A DNA stretch of 64,000 bases from positions 1,612,001 through 1,676,000 of the forward strand of contig NZ_CP023507.1 of NCBI RefSeq assembly GCF_002386345.1, read 5' to 3'. Source of the DNA: Streptococcus oralis (GTDB lineage Bacteria > Bacillota > Bacilli > Lactobacillales > Streptococcaceae). Below the pieces are notes generated by a model. The model was not told the origin of the DNA and did no database searches. It saw nothing but the letters and a program-made list of their open reading frames with translations. Positions 30,297 through 39,580 of this stretch are shown here, one piece after another (the first letter of the stretch is position 1; each line of letters begins with the position of its first letter). A program made the translations under genes and the position numbers.

Positions 30297-33200
30297 ATGA
30301 AAAAGATCCCATCTCAAACTGAGAAAAAAATGATTTATGGTATCCGTTCCTTGAAGAACGGAACTGGTTCTGTCCTTATTGGTGCTAGCATTGTCCTGCT
30401 TTCTGCTACAATGCCAACTATTTCGGCTAACGAAAACCTGCCTCAAACTCAGGAAAATACCAGCGCTGTGACCAAGGCCCCTACTGAGACTGAAACGAGT
30501 CAAACTCAAAAGGAAACGCCTATTTCTGAACAAAAGAATGCAAACGCTTCCCTTGATTCTAAAAAAGAAGCTCCAGCTGTGGAAACTACTACAGCGCCAG
30601 AAACACCCAAAACAGAAGATGCTACTACAAGCCAGGCTAACAGCAAGGAAGAGAAAGTAGATACTAGCACTGCAACGCCAACTTCAGAACAAAAACCACA
30701 AGCTGACACATCCTCTGAAGAACCCATCGCAGACAACCACTTCCGTATCCATGTAAAAAAACTCCCTGAAGAGAACAAAGATTCTCAAGGTCTTTGGACT
30801 TGGGACGATGTTGAAAAGCCGTCTGAAAACTGGCCCAATGGAGCCAAGTCCTTCAAGGATGCCAAGCAAGATGACTACGGCTATTATCTAGATGTCAAAC
30901 TCAAAAATGAGCAAGCCAAGAAAGTCAGCTTCCTCATCAACAATACCAAGGGGGATAACCTGACGGGAGACCGTTCTGTAGAGCGCCTCTCTCCAAAAAT
31001 GAATGAGGCCTGGCTAGATGAAAACTACAAGGTATACAACTACCGCCCTCAGCCAGCAGGAACTATTCGTGTCAACTACTACCGCACCGACGGGAACTAC
31101 GACAAAAAATCTCTTTGGTATTGGGGCGATGTCAAAAACCCAAGCAGTGGAGAATGGCCTGACGGTACTGACTTTACCGCAACTGGAAAATATGGACGTT
31201 ACATTGACATTCCACTCAATGAAGCTGCGAGAGAATTTGGATTTTTATTACTAGACGAAAGCAAGAAAGGCGATGATGTGAAAATCAGAAAAGAAGATTA
31301 TAAATTCACTGATCTAAAAAATCACAGTCAGATTTTCCTCAAAGATGATGACGAAACCATCTACACCAACCCCTACTATGTGCACGATATCCGCATGACT
31401 GGTGCCCAACACGTGGCTAAATCTCGTATCGAAAGCAGTTTTTCTACCCTAGTTGGAGCTAAGAAAGACGACATCCTCAAACACTCCAGCATCACTGATT
31501 ACCAAGGGAATAAAGTAACTATCACAGACGTGGAAGTGGATGAGGCAGGTAAAAAAGTGACCTACATCGGCGACTTCTCTGACACTCAACACCCTTACAC
31601 TGTCAGCTACAATTCAGACCGCTTTACCACACGTTCAAGCTGGCGCCTCAAGGATGAATCCTACAGTTACGATGGTCCACTCGGCGCAACTCTAAAAGAA
31701 GATGGCAAGCGTGTTGACCTCACCCTCTGGTCTCCAAGTGCTGATAAGGTTTCCGTTGTTGTCTATGACAAGAAAGACCCTGAAAAAGTAGTTGGAACTG
31801 TCGCCCTTGAAAAAGGAGAAAAAGGAACCTGGAAACAAACTCTGGATGCAAACTCTGGTCTCGGTATCAGCAACTACACTGGCTACTACTACCACTACCA
31901 AATCGAGCGCCAAGGTAAAACTGTCCTCGTTCTTGACCCTTATGCCAAATCATTAGCGGCTTGGAACAGTGACCTAGCAAAAACAGATACCGCTCATAAG
32001 GTCGCTAAAGCTGCCTTTGTCGATCCAGCGAAGTTAGGTCCGCAAGACTTGACCTATGGAAAGATTCGTAACTTCAAATCACGTGAAGATGCCGTTATCT
32101 ACGAAGCTCATGTACGTGACTTCACTTCGGATCCTGCCATCGCAAAAGACTTGACCAAGCCTTTTGGTACCTTTGAAGCCTTTATCGAAAAACTGGACTA
32201 TCTCAAAGACTTGGGTGTGACCCACATCCAGCTCCTTCCAGTCTTGTCTTACTACTTTGTCAATGAATTGAAAAACCATGAACGTTTGTCTGCCTACGCT
32301 TCAAGCAACAGCAACTACAACTGGGGATATGACCCTCAAAACTACTTCTCCTTGACTGGTATGTACTCAAGCGATCCTAAGGATCCAGAAAAACGTATCG
32401 CAGAATTCAAAAACCTCATCAACGAAATCCACAAACGTGGCATGGGGGCTATCTTGGATGTGGTCTACAACCATACTGCCAATGTTGATATTTTTGAGGA
32501 TATTGAGCCAAACTACTACCACTTTATGGATGCAGACGGAACTCCTCGTACCAGCTTTGGAGGTGGCCGTTTGGGAACTACCCACTACATGTCTAAACGT
32601 GTCTTGGTAGACTCCATCAAGTATCTGGTTGAAACCTACAAAGTAGATGGTTTCCGCTTCGATATGATGGGTGACCACGATGCAGCTTCTATCGAAGAAG
32701 CGTACAAAGCTGCACGCGCCCTCAATCCAAATCTTATCATGCTAGGTGAAGGCTGGAGAACCTATACTGGTGATGAAAATACGCCTGTACAACCTGCTGA
32801 CCAAGATTGGATGAAGAAAACAGATACTGTTGCTGTCTTTTCAGACGACATCCGTAACAACCTCAAGTCTGGCTATCCAAACGAAGGTCAACCTGCCTTT
32901 ATCACAGGTGGCAAACGCGATATCAATACCATCTTTAAAAATCTCATTGCCCAACCAACCAACTTTGAAGCAGACAACCCTGGAGATGTTATCCAGTATA
33001 TCGCGGCCCATGATAACTTGACCCTCTTTGACATTATTGCTCAGTCTATCAAAAAAGACCCAAGCAAGGCTGAAAACTACGCTGAGATTCATCGCCGTTT
33101 GCGACTTGGAAACCTCATGGTCTTGACCGCTCAAGGAACTCCGTTTATCCACTCTGGTCAGGAATACGGACGTACCAAACAATTCCTTGATCCAGCCTAT

Positions 33201-34013
33201 AAGAATCCTGTCTCAGAGGATAAGGTTCCAAACAAGTCTCACTTGTTGCGCGACAAGGACGGCAAGCCATTTGTCTATCCTTACTTTATCCATGACTCTT
33301 ACGACTCTAGTGATGCTGTCAACAAGTTTGATTGGACCAAGGCAACAGATGGCAAAGCATATCCTGAAAATGTCAAGAGCCGTAACTACATGAAAGGATT
33401 GATCGCCCTTCGTCAATCGACAGATGCCTTCCGACTCAAGAGTCTGCAAGACATCAAAGAGCGCGTCCACCTCATTACTGTCCCAGGACAAAATGGCGTT
33501 GAAAAAGAAGATGTGACCATCGGCTACCAAATCACTGCTCCAAACGGTGATGTCTACGCTGTCTTTGTCAATGCGGATGACAAGGCTCGTGAATTTACTC
33601 TAGGAACTGCCTTTGCCCACTTGAGAAAGGCTGAAGTCCTGGCAGATGAAAATCAAGCCGGACCAGTAGGAATCGCTAAACCTCAAGGTCTCGAATGGAC
33701 TGAAAAAGGCTTGAAATTGAACGCTCTCACTGCTGTCGTTCTCCGCTTGTCTCAAGGTGGTGCCATTGTCGCTCCAGCTGTGGAAGAAAAACCAGAATTT
33801 GACCTTTCTAGCTTGGAAGTCGAACAAGAACAAGGCCAAGCTCAAAGCCTAGCAGCCAATCCTGAAACTCAAGAAACCGCTGCAGAGGCTCACTCTCAGA
33901 ATCTCCTTCCAAACACAGGAACTGAGAACAAATCCCTCCTTGCCCTTGCTGGATTCAGTATCCTTGCCCTTCTCGGACTTGGATGGTTGATAAAAAACAA
34001 GAAAAAGAAATAA
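30297..34013 (+). CDS. pulA: Cell-wall-anchored pullulanase (SpuA/PulA type)
   Basis: 1238 residues from ATG 30297 (AAGGAG 7 nt before; the GTG just upstream is less likely). Order: signal peptide with a YGIRSLKNGTGSVLIGA motif (YSIRK variant); Thr/Glu-rich linker to ~140; two family 41 carbohydrate-binding modules (~150-240, WTWDDVEKPSENWPNG; ~255-345, WYWGDVKNPSSGEWPDG); a pullulanase N-domain; GH13_14 catalytic domain (~560-1000) with nucleophile region VDGFRFDMMGDHD, acid/base in IMLGEGW and IAAHDNLTLFD; C-terminal beta domain; LPNTG (~1204) and a KNKKKK tail. It cleaves alpha-1,6 bonds in pullulan and glycogen at the cell surface, and in pneumococci and S. pyogenes also binds host glycans. 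cre-like control suggests sugar repression. Confidence 0.97.
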   Translation: MKKIPSQTEKKMIYGIRSLKNGTGSVLIGASIVLLSATMPTISANENLPQTQENTSAVTKAPTETETSQTQKETPISEQKNANASLDSKKEAPAVETTTAPETPKTEDATTSQANSKEEKVDTSTATPTSEQKPQADTSSEEPIADNHFRIHVKKLPEENKDSQGLWTWDDVEKPSENWPNGAKSFKDAKQDDYGYYLDVKLKNEQAKKVSFLINNTKGDNLTGDRSVERLSPKMNEAWLDENYKVYNYRPQPAGTIRVNYYRTDGNYDKKSLWYWGDVKNPSSGEWPDGTDFTATGKYGRYIDIPLNEAAREFGFLLLDESKKGDDVKIRKEDYKFTDLKNHSQIFLKDDDETIYTNPYYVHDIRMTGAQHVAKSRIESSFSTLVGAKKDDILKHSSITDYQGNKVTITDVEVDEAGKKVTYIGDFSDTQHPYTVSYNSDRFTTRSSWRLKDESYSYDGPLGATLKEDGKRVDLTLWSPSADKVSVVVYDKKDPEKVVGTVALEKGEKGTWKQTLDANSGLGISNYTGYYYHYQIERQGKTVLVLDPYAKSLAAWNSDLAKTDTAHKVAKAAFVDPAKLGPQDLTYGKIRNFKSREDAVIYEAHVRDFTSDPAIAKDLTKPFGTFEAFIEKLDYLKDLGVTHIQLLPVLSYYFVNELKNHERLSAYASSNSNYNWGYDPQNYFSLTGMYSSDPKDPEKRIAEFKNLINEIHKRGMGAILDVVYNHTANVDIFEDIEPNYYHFMDADGTPRTSFGGGRLGTTHYMSKRVLVDSIKYLVETYKVDGFRFDMMGDHDAASIEEAYKAARALNPNLIMLGEGWRTYTGDENTPVQPADQDWMKKTDTVAVFSDDIRNNLKSGYPNEGQPAFITGGKRDINTIFKNLIAQPTNFEADNPGDVIQYIAAHDNLTLFDIIAQSIKKDPSKAENYAEIHRRLRLGNLMVLTAQGTPFIHSGQEYGRTKQFLDPAYKNPVSEDKVPNKSHLLRDKDGKPFVYPYFIHDSYDSSDAVNKFDWTKATDGKAYPENVKSRNYMKGLIALRQSTDAFRLKSLQDIKERVHLITVPGQNGVEKEDVTIGYQITAPNGDVYAVFVNADDKAREFTLGTAFAHLRKAEVLADENQAGPVGIAKPQGLEWTEKGLKLNALTAVVLRLSQGGAIVAPAVEEKPEFDLSSLEVEQEQGQAQSLAANPETQETAAEAHSQNLLPNTGTENKSLLALAGFSILALLGLGWLIKNKKKK

Positions 34014-34130
34014 TACTCAATGAAAATCAAAGGGTAAACTAGTAAGCTAATCGCAGGCTACTCAAAGCACAGCTTTGAGCTTGTAGATAAGGCGAAGCTG
34101 ACCTGGTTTAAAGAGATTTTCGAGGTGTAT
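34014..34130 (-). repeat. BOX element (boxC-like plus boxA-like, no boxB)
   Basis: The minus strand reads a degenerate boxA (AAAATCTCTTTAAACCAGG, with the GTCAGC..CGCCTT core) followed by boxC ending in GATTTTCATTGAGTA, the pattern of pneumococcal/mitis BOX elements. Internal palindrome CTCAAAGC...GCTTTGAG lies at 34061-34080. The usual long boxC central part is shortened and the boxB units are absent. It lies directly after the pulA stop codon. Confidence 0.85.
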
Positions 34131-34148
34131 AACCTAGCCCTCCTATAG

Positions 34149-34199
34149 AGAAAACACCCCATGGTCAGAAGAATCTTCTAGTCATGGGGTGTTGTTTTT
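34149..34199. terminator. Bidirectional terminator between pulA and the ABC operon
   Basis: AACACCCCATG (34152-34163) pairs with CATGGGGTGTT (34183-34193), with an inner hairpin in the loop (AGAAGAATCTTCT) and A/T tracts on both sides. Confidence 0.85.
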
Positions 34200-34215
34200 A
34201 TGATATACTTAGCTA

Positions 34216-34980
34216 TCAAATCATATATTCTACACTATAGGTGGCATCTGATAAGATACGAGCCAGGAACTGCTTGGTTCGTTCTTCTTGTGGACGACTA
34301 AAGAAATCGTGGGGATTGTTCTCCTCTACGATACGGCCTCCATCCATGAAAATAACGTGGTTTGCGACATCTCTAGCAAATCCCATCTCATGCGTGACGA
34401 CAACCATGGTCACACCTTCTCCCGCCAACTGTTTCAGAACATCCAAAACATCTCCAACCAACTCAGGGTCTAGTGCTGATGTTGGTTCATCTAGCAAAAT
34501 GACCTCGGGCTTGACGGCAATGGCACGCGCAATTCCTATTCGTTGTTGTTGTCCTCCAGATAGTTGTGAAGGGTAGTAGTCTTTATAGGCAAGTAAACCA
34601 ACTTTTTCCAAGGCAGATTCTGCACGTTTGAGCGCTTCTTCCTTGGGAACTTTACGAGCGACGATTAGGCCTTCTAGAATATTTTCCAGAGCAGTTTTAT
34701 TCGCAAAAAGATTGTAGTGCTGGAAAACAAAGGCTGTTTTTTGGCGAATTTCTAGAATGTCTTTCTTGCTCAATTTGGATAAGTCATAGGTTTTTCCTGC
34801 CAAGGTCAAACGGCCACTATCAGCTTTTTCTAAGTGGTTGAGACAACGGAGAAAGGTCGTTTTCCCCGAACCTGATGGCCCTAAGATAACGACGACATCC
34901 CCTTTGTTGACCTGGAGATTGACATCCTCCAGCACCTGCCTCTCACCAAATGTTTTTGCGATATGTTCTACTTGTAACAT
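34216..34980 (-). CDS. Polar amino-acid ABC transporter, ATP-binding protein
   Basis: 254 residues with Walker [10 protein letters not shown], signature LSGGQQQR, Walker [13 protein letters not shown] and switch VVVTHEM: the GlnQ/TcyC-type ATPase of polar amino-acid uptake systems. It is the last gene of a seven-gene operon (two URO-D-like proteins, small membrane peptide, binding protein, two permeases, ATPase). Cystine or other sulfur amino acids are a plausible substrate, from context only. Confidence 0.93.
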   Translation of the reverse strand: MLQVEHIAKTFGERQVLEDVNLQVNKGDVVVILGPSGSGKTTFLRCLNHLEKADSGRLTLAGKTYDLSKLSKKDILEIRQKTAFVFQHYNLFANKTALENILEGLIVARKVPKEEALKRAESALEKVGLLAYKDYYPSQLSGGQQQRIGIARAIAVKPEVILLDEPTSALDPELVGDVLDVLKQLAGEGVTMVVVTHEMGFARDVANHVIFMDGGRIVEENNPHDFFSRPQEERTKQFLARILSDATYSVEYMI

Positions 34981-34989
34981 CCTGTCCTC

Positions 34990-35712
34990 CTATACAAAAC
35001 GCGCACTAGATGCTTTTGCACTTTTTTCTTTTTTCACATAGCCTTTTTCCAGTAGGGAGAAGCCCCACTGAATCAAACCACAGATCAAAATATACTGCAA
35101 AAAGATCACAAAATAAGACTCAAAATACTGGTAACCGTAGGACGCTTCTACACGAGCAATAGCGGTGATGTCCTTGATAGTCATAACAAAGACCAGGGAG
35201 GTCCCTTTGACGATATTGATTACCAGATTGGCCAAGTTAGGCAAGGCTGAGCGCAAGGCTTGAGGAAAAACAATCCTTAGATAGGCCTGGGTCGTAGTCA
35301 AGCCAATCGCATGCGCTGCCTCTAGTTGTCCCTTGTCCACCGTCAAGATAGCTGAACGCAAAATCTCCGACAAACTCCCGACTGTCATCAAACTATAAAT
35401 GATAAAAGCATAGTAGAGAGGATCAAGCTTGAAAATATCAAAGTCACTTCCTATGCTTTTGAGAAATTGATTCAGCAAACTTGGAAACAAACTATAAAAG
35501 AAGAGAATCAATAAAATCGGAGGAGTCGCTCGGATGAAGGCCAGATAGACCAGAGAAAAACTCCTCACACCTCGAACCTTGTAAATCTGCCCCAAGGCTA
35601 AAAATAGAGCCGGTAAAAAGCTTAAGACCATAGCCACAATCATGATAATCAAGGTGATTGGCACACCCTTCAAGGTCTCCAGAAAGGTCTTTACAATATA
35701 GTCTATATCCAT
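34990..35712 (-). CDS. Polar amino-acid ABC transporter permease 1
   Basis: 240 residues, about five membrane helices, with the inner-membrane EAA-type loop (QLEAAHAIGLTTTQAYLRIVFPQALRSALP, ~135-165) that contacts the ATPase. HisM/GlnP family. It is encoded 9 bp before the ATPase gene and 3 bp after the second permease, so one heteromeric channel is likely. Confidence 0.92.
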   Translation of the reverse strand: MDIDYIVKTFLETLKGVPITLIIMIVAMVLSFLPALFLALGQIYKVRGVRSFSLVYLAFIRATPPILLILFFYSLFPSLLNQFLKSIGSDFDIFKLDPLYYAFIIYSLMTVGSLSEILRSAILTVDKGQLEAAHAIGLTTTQAYLRIVFPQALRSALPNLANLVINIVKGTSLVFVMTIKDITAIARVEASYGYQYFESYFVIFLQYILICGLIQWGFSLLEKGYVKKEKSAKASSARFV

Positions 35713-35715
35713 TTC

Positions 35716-36408
35716 TTACCTCCCTTTTGTTTCCAAAGACTTCTCAAGCAAACGACTCAAGCTAGAAATAACCAAGGCAATCCCCCAGTAAAGAAGTGCA
35801 ACTGCCGTATAGGTTTCCAGAGAGTAGTTCCCTAAATTGCGACTAATCAAGAGATTGCCTGCCCCCATAACATCAACAAAACCAATCGTATAAGCCAAGG
35901 CAGCATCCCGCATGAGATTGAGAATAGCGGTCGTTATATTGGGAAGAGCAACTTGAAAAGCTTGGGGAAAAATGATTCTCCAAAAAGTCTGACTTGGAGT
36001 CAAACCAATACTAAGCCCGGCCTCTGTCTGCCCCTTTGGAATAGCTTGATAGCTCGCCTTGAAAACCTCGGCAACAATAGCCGCAAACAAGAGAATCATC
36101 GTCAGGAGAACAAAAATAGTTTTAGACCAGTTGTTGATATCCAAACCAAGCCACCATTTCAGAAATTCTGGCAAGCCATAAAAGACTAGAAAAAGCAAGA
36201 CAATCGGCGGTGTACAACGTAGGGTAAAGATATAGCCTTTGGAAATCGCTGCAAAACTCTTGTCTTCTCCTACTTGCGCCCAGGCCAAGAGACCTCCAAA
36301 AAGGGAACCAAGAAGAGTGGTAAAAAAGAGAATGGACAAGGTCATAGGAAGTGCCTGCCATAAGGTCGGTAAAAACTGAAAGACCTTGGAAAAATCATAA
36401 GAAACCAT
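35716..36408 (-). CDS. Polar amino-acid ABC transporter permease 2
   Basis: 230 residues with the same architecture and an EAA loop (QTEAGLSIGLTPSQTFWRIIFPQAFQVALP). Two different permeases and one separate binding protein are typical for cystine and arginine/histidine systems. The start at 36408 follows the binding-protein gene by 32 bp. Confidence 0.92.
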   Translation of the reverse strand: MVSYDFSKVFQFLPTLWQALPMTLSILFFTTLLGSLFGGLLAWAQVGEDKSFAAISKGYIFTLRCTPPIVLLFLVFYGLPEFLKWWLGLDINNWSKTIFVLLTMILLFAAIVAEVFKASYQAIPKGQTEAGLSIGLTPSQTFWRIIFPQAFQVALPNITTAILNLMRDAALAYTIGFVDVMGAGNLLISRNLGNYSLETYTAVALLYWGIALVISSLSRLLEKSLETKGR

Positions 36409-36440
36409 GCAAAACCCTTTCTAGTCTTGGAATTTTTGGT

Positions 36441-37319
36441 CTAGTCTTTGTCTACGTAACTAAAGACATCTTCTTTAAAGTATTGCTGAGATAGCTTAGC
36501 AAGCGTACCATCTTCTTTCAACTCTTTGATTGCTTTTTCGTATTCCTTAGCGAATTGCTCACCCTTTTCATCACGGTGAATCAAGGGATAAGTTGGAATA
36601 CCCTTGTATGGGAACCAGCTGAGTTTATCCGCATATTGGTGGTAAGGGCCATCTTCTGCGGTAACTGCTTTTTCAAAGGACAGTTTGATATCAAAGAAGG
36701 CGTCATAACGTCCTTCCAAGACCCAGGCATAGGCATCTGCCACTTTAAAAGATTCAGCTGCTGTTAGCTCAATCGGTGCATCCTGATGTTTTTCATTGTA
36801 GCTGGTGATAACATTCCATTGAGCATTCTGTGGAGAGATAGGAACCAATTTCCCTTTATTCTTAGCAAAGTCATCAATGGTTTTGTATTTCTGTTCATCT
36901 TCTTTTCTGACAGTAAATCCGATGATGCTCGCTCCGACTGGTTCAGATGGAATGACAAACTTTTTAGCTCGTTCATCTGTGTACCAAGCTCCCTTGGTTC
37001 CGATGTCATACTTGCCTGATTCCAGACCAATCAAGAGGTCGTCATCACTGGTGCCCGTATATTCAAATTGATAGTTTGCCAACTTCTCATCAACAGCCTT
37101 CAAAACAGCTACTTCATAACCATCTGATTCCCCTTTTTCATTGACAAAGTCATAAGGCACATAGTTTTGTGTATGGGCAACCTTCAAGGTTATGACTTCA
37201 GCAGACGAAGCTGTTTCTCCCTCCTTGGCTGGAGCGCCAGCTAAACTTCTCCCGATAATCGTCGCCCCAATTACTGCAACAACTGCTACACCACCGATAA
37301 TCCATGCTTTTTTACTCAT
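36441..37319 (-). CDS. Amino-acid-binding protein of the ABC transporter, membrane-tethered
   Basis: 292 residues. An N-terminal hydrophobic segment (AWIIGGVAVVAVIGATIIG) is followed by SLAGAPAKEG with no lipobox cysteine, so the protein seems to be held by an uncleaved or signal-anchor helix instead of a lipid. The remainder is a solute-binding protein family 3 domain (VPYDFVNEKGESDGYEVAVLKAV; DDLLIGLESGKYDIG; an acidic-rich closing lobe). The binding residues do not reveal the ligand to me. Located between the first URO-D-like gene and the permeases. Confidence 0.88.
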   Translation of the reverse strand: MSKKAWIIGGVAVVAVIGATIIGRSLAGAPAKEGETASSAEVITLKVAHTQNYVPYDFVNEKGESDGYEVAVLKAVDEKLANYQFEYTGTSDDDLLIGLESGKYDIGTKGAWYTDERAKKFVIPSEPVGASIIGFTVRKEDEQKYKTIDDFAKNKGKLVPISPQNAQWNVITSYNEKHQDAPIELTAAESFKVADAYAWVLEGRYDAFFDIKLSFEKAVTAEDGPYHQYADKLSWFPYKGIPTYPLIHRDEKGEQFAKEYEKAIKELKEDGTLAKLSQQYFKEDVFSYVDKD

Positions 37320-37330
37320 CTTTTTCTCCT

Positions 37331-38329
37331 TTAGTTTTCAAGCGCTTCTCTCACCCACTGGATACGTTCAACTGCGATATCACTTGGAATGGTACAATCT
37401 GCCCCAAGTACCAAGCCCTGTTCCCCAGCTTCTGCAACTAGTTTCTTTGCCTCAGCCTGAATGGCATCCTTGCTACCAGTATACAGCAAGCCTGTCTTAC
37501 CATTTTCGAATCCTCCAAGAACCGTACGTCCCTTGAAAATCTCACGACCTTCCTTGAGAGTGATTCCCTCTGGTCCTACAGCCCAGTTAAAGACTTGGGC
37601 TGGGTAGTCTGCAAAAAGATGAATATCATTTCGCGCTCCCTCGTAGCCACAGATATGAAGAACAGTGACGCCACCAACAGCACTAGCTGCTTCCAGAACC
37701 GTTATCTCGCTAGGGGCAATGACGGCTTGATAATCTGCTGCCGACACTCGTTGATCTTGGATACTCTGCACGCTGAGATAGATTCCATCAGCACCAGCCT
37801 CTTCGATGACAGCTCGACTGAGACTCGCAATATCTTCTGCAATCACATCCAACACCTTTTTAAGGGCTTCAGGATCTTCCACCAGAAAGTCTGCAATAAG
37901 GTCATCGCCACCAGACACTTCCCCAAGCAGCCACTTGAGATAGGTCACAGGAGCAAAAATATTGTAAATCGCAACAATATCTTCTGTAAATTCTTGCTTG
38001 ATTTTCTTAACCAAGTCCACCTGCTCTTTTATCCAAGCATGATCTGGTCCGAGTGGTTGAATGGTTGCCAATTCTTGAAGTGATTTGCCTTTGGCAATCG
38101 CTGGATTTGGATAAGCAAAGTAGCCATCACTCATGAGTTTGATAAAGTCTGGCTGAACTTCTCGGATAAAGCGCTTATGGCCCTCAATATTCTTCTCGAT
38201 AATGGCTGGATTTGAGAAACCGTGTAGCCATTCGTCTTCTGATGTGAAATGATGCCAAAAACCAACTGGCACACGATCAACCTTTTCACCTCTAAATGCT
38301 TTTAAAACCCATTCTTTTTTTTCTGACAT
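37331..38329 (-). CDS. MtaA/URO-D-family protein, paralogue 1 (possible thiol methyltransferase)
   Basis: 332 residues of the uroporphyrinogen decarboxylase superfamily (EWVLKAFRGEKVDRVPVGFWHHF start; barrel with DGIYLSVQSIQDQR). The sequence VLHICGYEG (~225) and later VLGADCTIP (~315) give His-x-Cys...Cys, the zinc-thiolate site of MtaA/CmuA-type methyltransferases. True decarboxylases have a different active-site set, and streptococci do not make haem. So a thiol methyl-transfer role, for example onto or from a sulfur compound, is more likely than porphyrin chemistry. No corrinoid protein is encoded nearby. Operon with a second paralogue and an amino-acid importer. Confidence 0.75.
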   Translation of the reverse strand: MSEKKEWVLKAFRGEKVDRVPVGFWHHFTSEDEWLHGFSNPAIIEKNIEGHKRFIREVQPDFIKLMSDGYFAYPNPAIAKGKSLQELATIQPLGPDHAWIKEQVDLVKKIKQEFTEDIVAIYNIFAPVTYLKWLLGEVSGGDDLIADFLVEDPEALKKVLDVIAEDIASLSRAVIEEAGADGIYLSVQSIQDQRVSAADYQAVIAPSEITVLEAASAVGGVTVLHICGYEGARNDIHLFADYPAQVFNWAVGPEGITLKEGREIFKGRTVLGGFENGKTGLLYTGSKDAIQAEAKKLVAEAGEQGLVLGADCTIPSDIAVERIQWVREALEN

Positions 38330-38331
38330 TC

Positions 38332-38535
38332 TTATTCTCCATTTCTTACTTTTTCAACTAATAAACTGCTTGCGATATCATTCGAGCGTAGAAAGGGGAG
38401 ACTGGACTTGGAAAAATCCTGAACTCCATGACATCTCTCTCCATTTTTGCAGTGCTGATTTTTTACGACGCTTATGGCAACCAAGGCCAGCAAACCGACA
38501 ACTGCAATGAAGATGCCCCATCTTTTACTTTTCAT
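38332..38535 (-). CDS. 67-residue membrane peptide, unknown function
   Basis: A single N-terminal membrane helix (WGIFIAVVGLLALVAISVV) follows MKSKR, then an extracytoplasmic tail with two cysteines (KNQHCKNGERCHG) and a serine-rich end. AGGAG lies before the ATG at 38535. It is sandwiched between the two URO-D-like genes with 2-11 bp gaps, so it is clearly part of the operon. I do not recognise the family. The tethering helix resembles that of the neighbouring binding protein, which may mean a membrane anchor or redox-sensing partner, but that is speculation. Confidence 0.65.
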   Translation of the reverse strand: MKSKRWGIFIAVVGLLALVAISVVKNQHCKNGERCHGVQDFSKSSLPFLRSNDIASSLLVEKVRNGE

Positions 38536-38546
38536 AGCTCCTCCTT

Positions 38547-39551
38547 TTAGAGAACAGCTGCCTGCCGAATCCAGTCCAACCTCTCTAAGTCAAAGTCATC
38601 TGGAACAGTACAGTCAGCTCCCAGAAGAACGCCTTTACTACCAGCTTCAGCCAGCAACCGTCTTGTTTCATCTTGCAATTCCGCCTTGGAACCTTGATAA
38701 AGCAAGCTTTTCTTGCCGTTTTCAAATCCACCTAAAACGGCCTTGCCTGGAAACAACTCCTGCCCCTGTGTCAAACTAACATCCTCATGGTGGGTCGCCC
38801 AGTTGACCACTTGAGCTGGATAGTCCTTAAAAATCGTCACATCATTGCTCGCACCTTCAAAACCACAGATATGGAGGATATTGGTCCCACCCACCTGATT
38901 AGCTGCCTCCAAAATCGCTATATTGCTCGGTTCGATATAGGTTTGGTAGAGTGCTGGTGTGATGCGCTCATCTTGAATTTCCTGGGTACTGAGGTAAATC
39001 CCGTCAACACCGCCTTGCTGGATGATTTTCTGAGTTAGGATAGCAATATCTCCTGCAATCACGTCTAGAATAGCTCTAAATTGCTCAGGATTTTCAAGCA
39101 ATAGATCAGCCACTTCCCTATCTCCTCGAGAAGTTTCTGTGCGGAACCAGCGCTTGAGGTAGGAGATTGGTGAAAAGATATTGTAGAAAGAAGCAATCTC
39201 TTCGGTAAAGGTCTCTCGAATCGCTTGTACCACTTCCACCTGTTGCTGAATCCATGGGTGTTCCTCACCAATCGACTCAATAGAAGTCAGCTCCCGAATG
39301 CTTGCAATCTTAGGATTATAGACATTACTTGGATAAAGGAAAAAACCATCGCTCATAATTTTGACAAAATCAGGGCGAATCCTTTCCACATAGCTGCGAT
39401 GCCCATCAACACTTTTTTGAAAGATACGTGGATTATTTAATCCCTGCCCCTTTTCTTCGAGTGTTACAAAATGAAACCAAAATCCGACAGGAACTCTTTC
39501 CACTTCATCGCCTCGAATCGCTCTAAAGACTAAATCTCTTTTGCTTGCCAT
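38547..39551 (-). CDS. MtaA/URO-D-family protein, paralogue 2 (possible thiol methyltransferase)
   Basis: 334 residues from ATG 39551 (GGAGAAAGGT just before; the frame is open to 39590 but has no better site). It is a clear paralogue of the protein at 37331-38329: RDLVFRAIRGDEVERVPVGFWFHF, DGIYLSTQEIQDER, and the zinc motif ILHICGFEG with LLGADCTVP. It leads the operon. Two paralogues in one operon may form a heteromer or act on successive methyl transfers. A 57-bp piece of this gene recurs at 40935-40991. Confidence 0.75.
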   Translation of the reverse strand: MASKRDLVFRAIRGDEVERVPVGFWFHFVTLEEKGQGLNNPRIFQKSVDGHRSYVERIRPDFVKIMSDGFFLYPSNVYNPKIASIRELTSIESIGEEHPWIQQQVEVVQAIRETFTEEIASFYNIFSPISYLKRWFRTETSRGDREVADLLLENPEQFRAILDVIAGDIAILTQKIIQQGGVDGIYLSTQEIQDERITPALYQTYIEPSNIAILEAANQVGGTNILHICGFEGASNDVTIFKDYPAQVVNWATHHEDVSLTQGQELFPGKAVLGGFENGKKSLLYQGSKAELQDETRRLLAEAGSKGVLLGADCTVPDDFDLERLDWIRQAAVL

Positions 39552-39580
39552 ACCTTTCTCCTTCCATTTGGATTGAAACC

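Noticed and set aside
37331..39551. Annotation of the two URO-D-family proteins as uroporphyrinogen decarboxylase (hemE)
   Set aside because: No other haem genes are present, and the His-x-Cys...Cys zinc motif fits MtaA/CmuA-type methyltransferases better.
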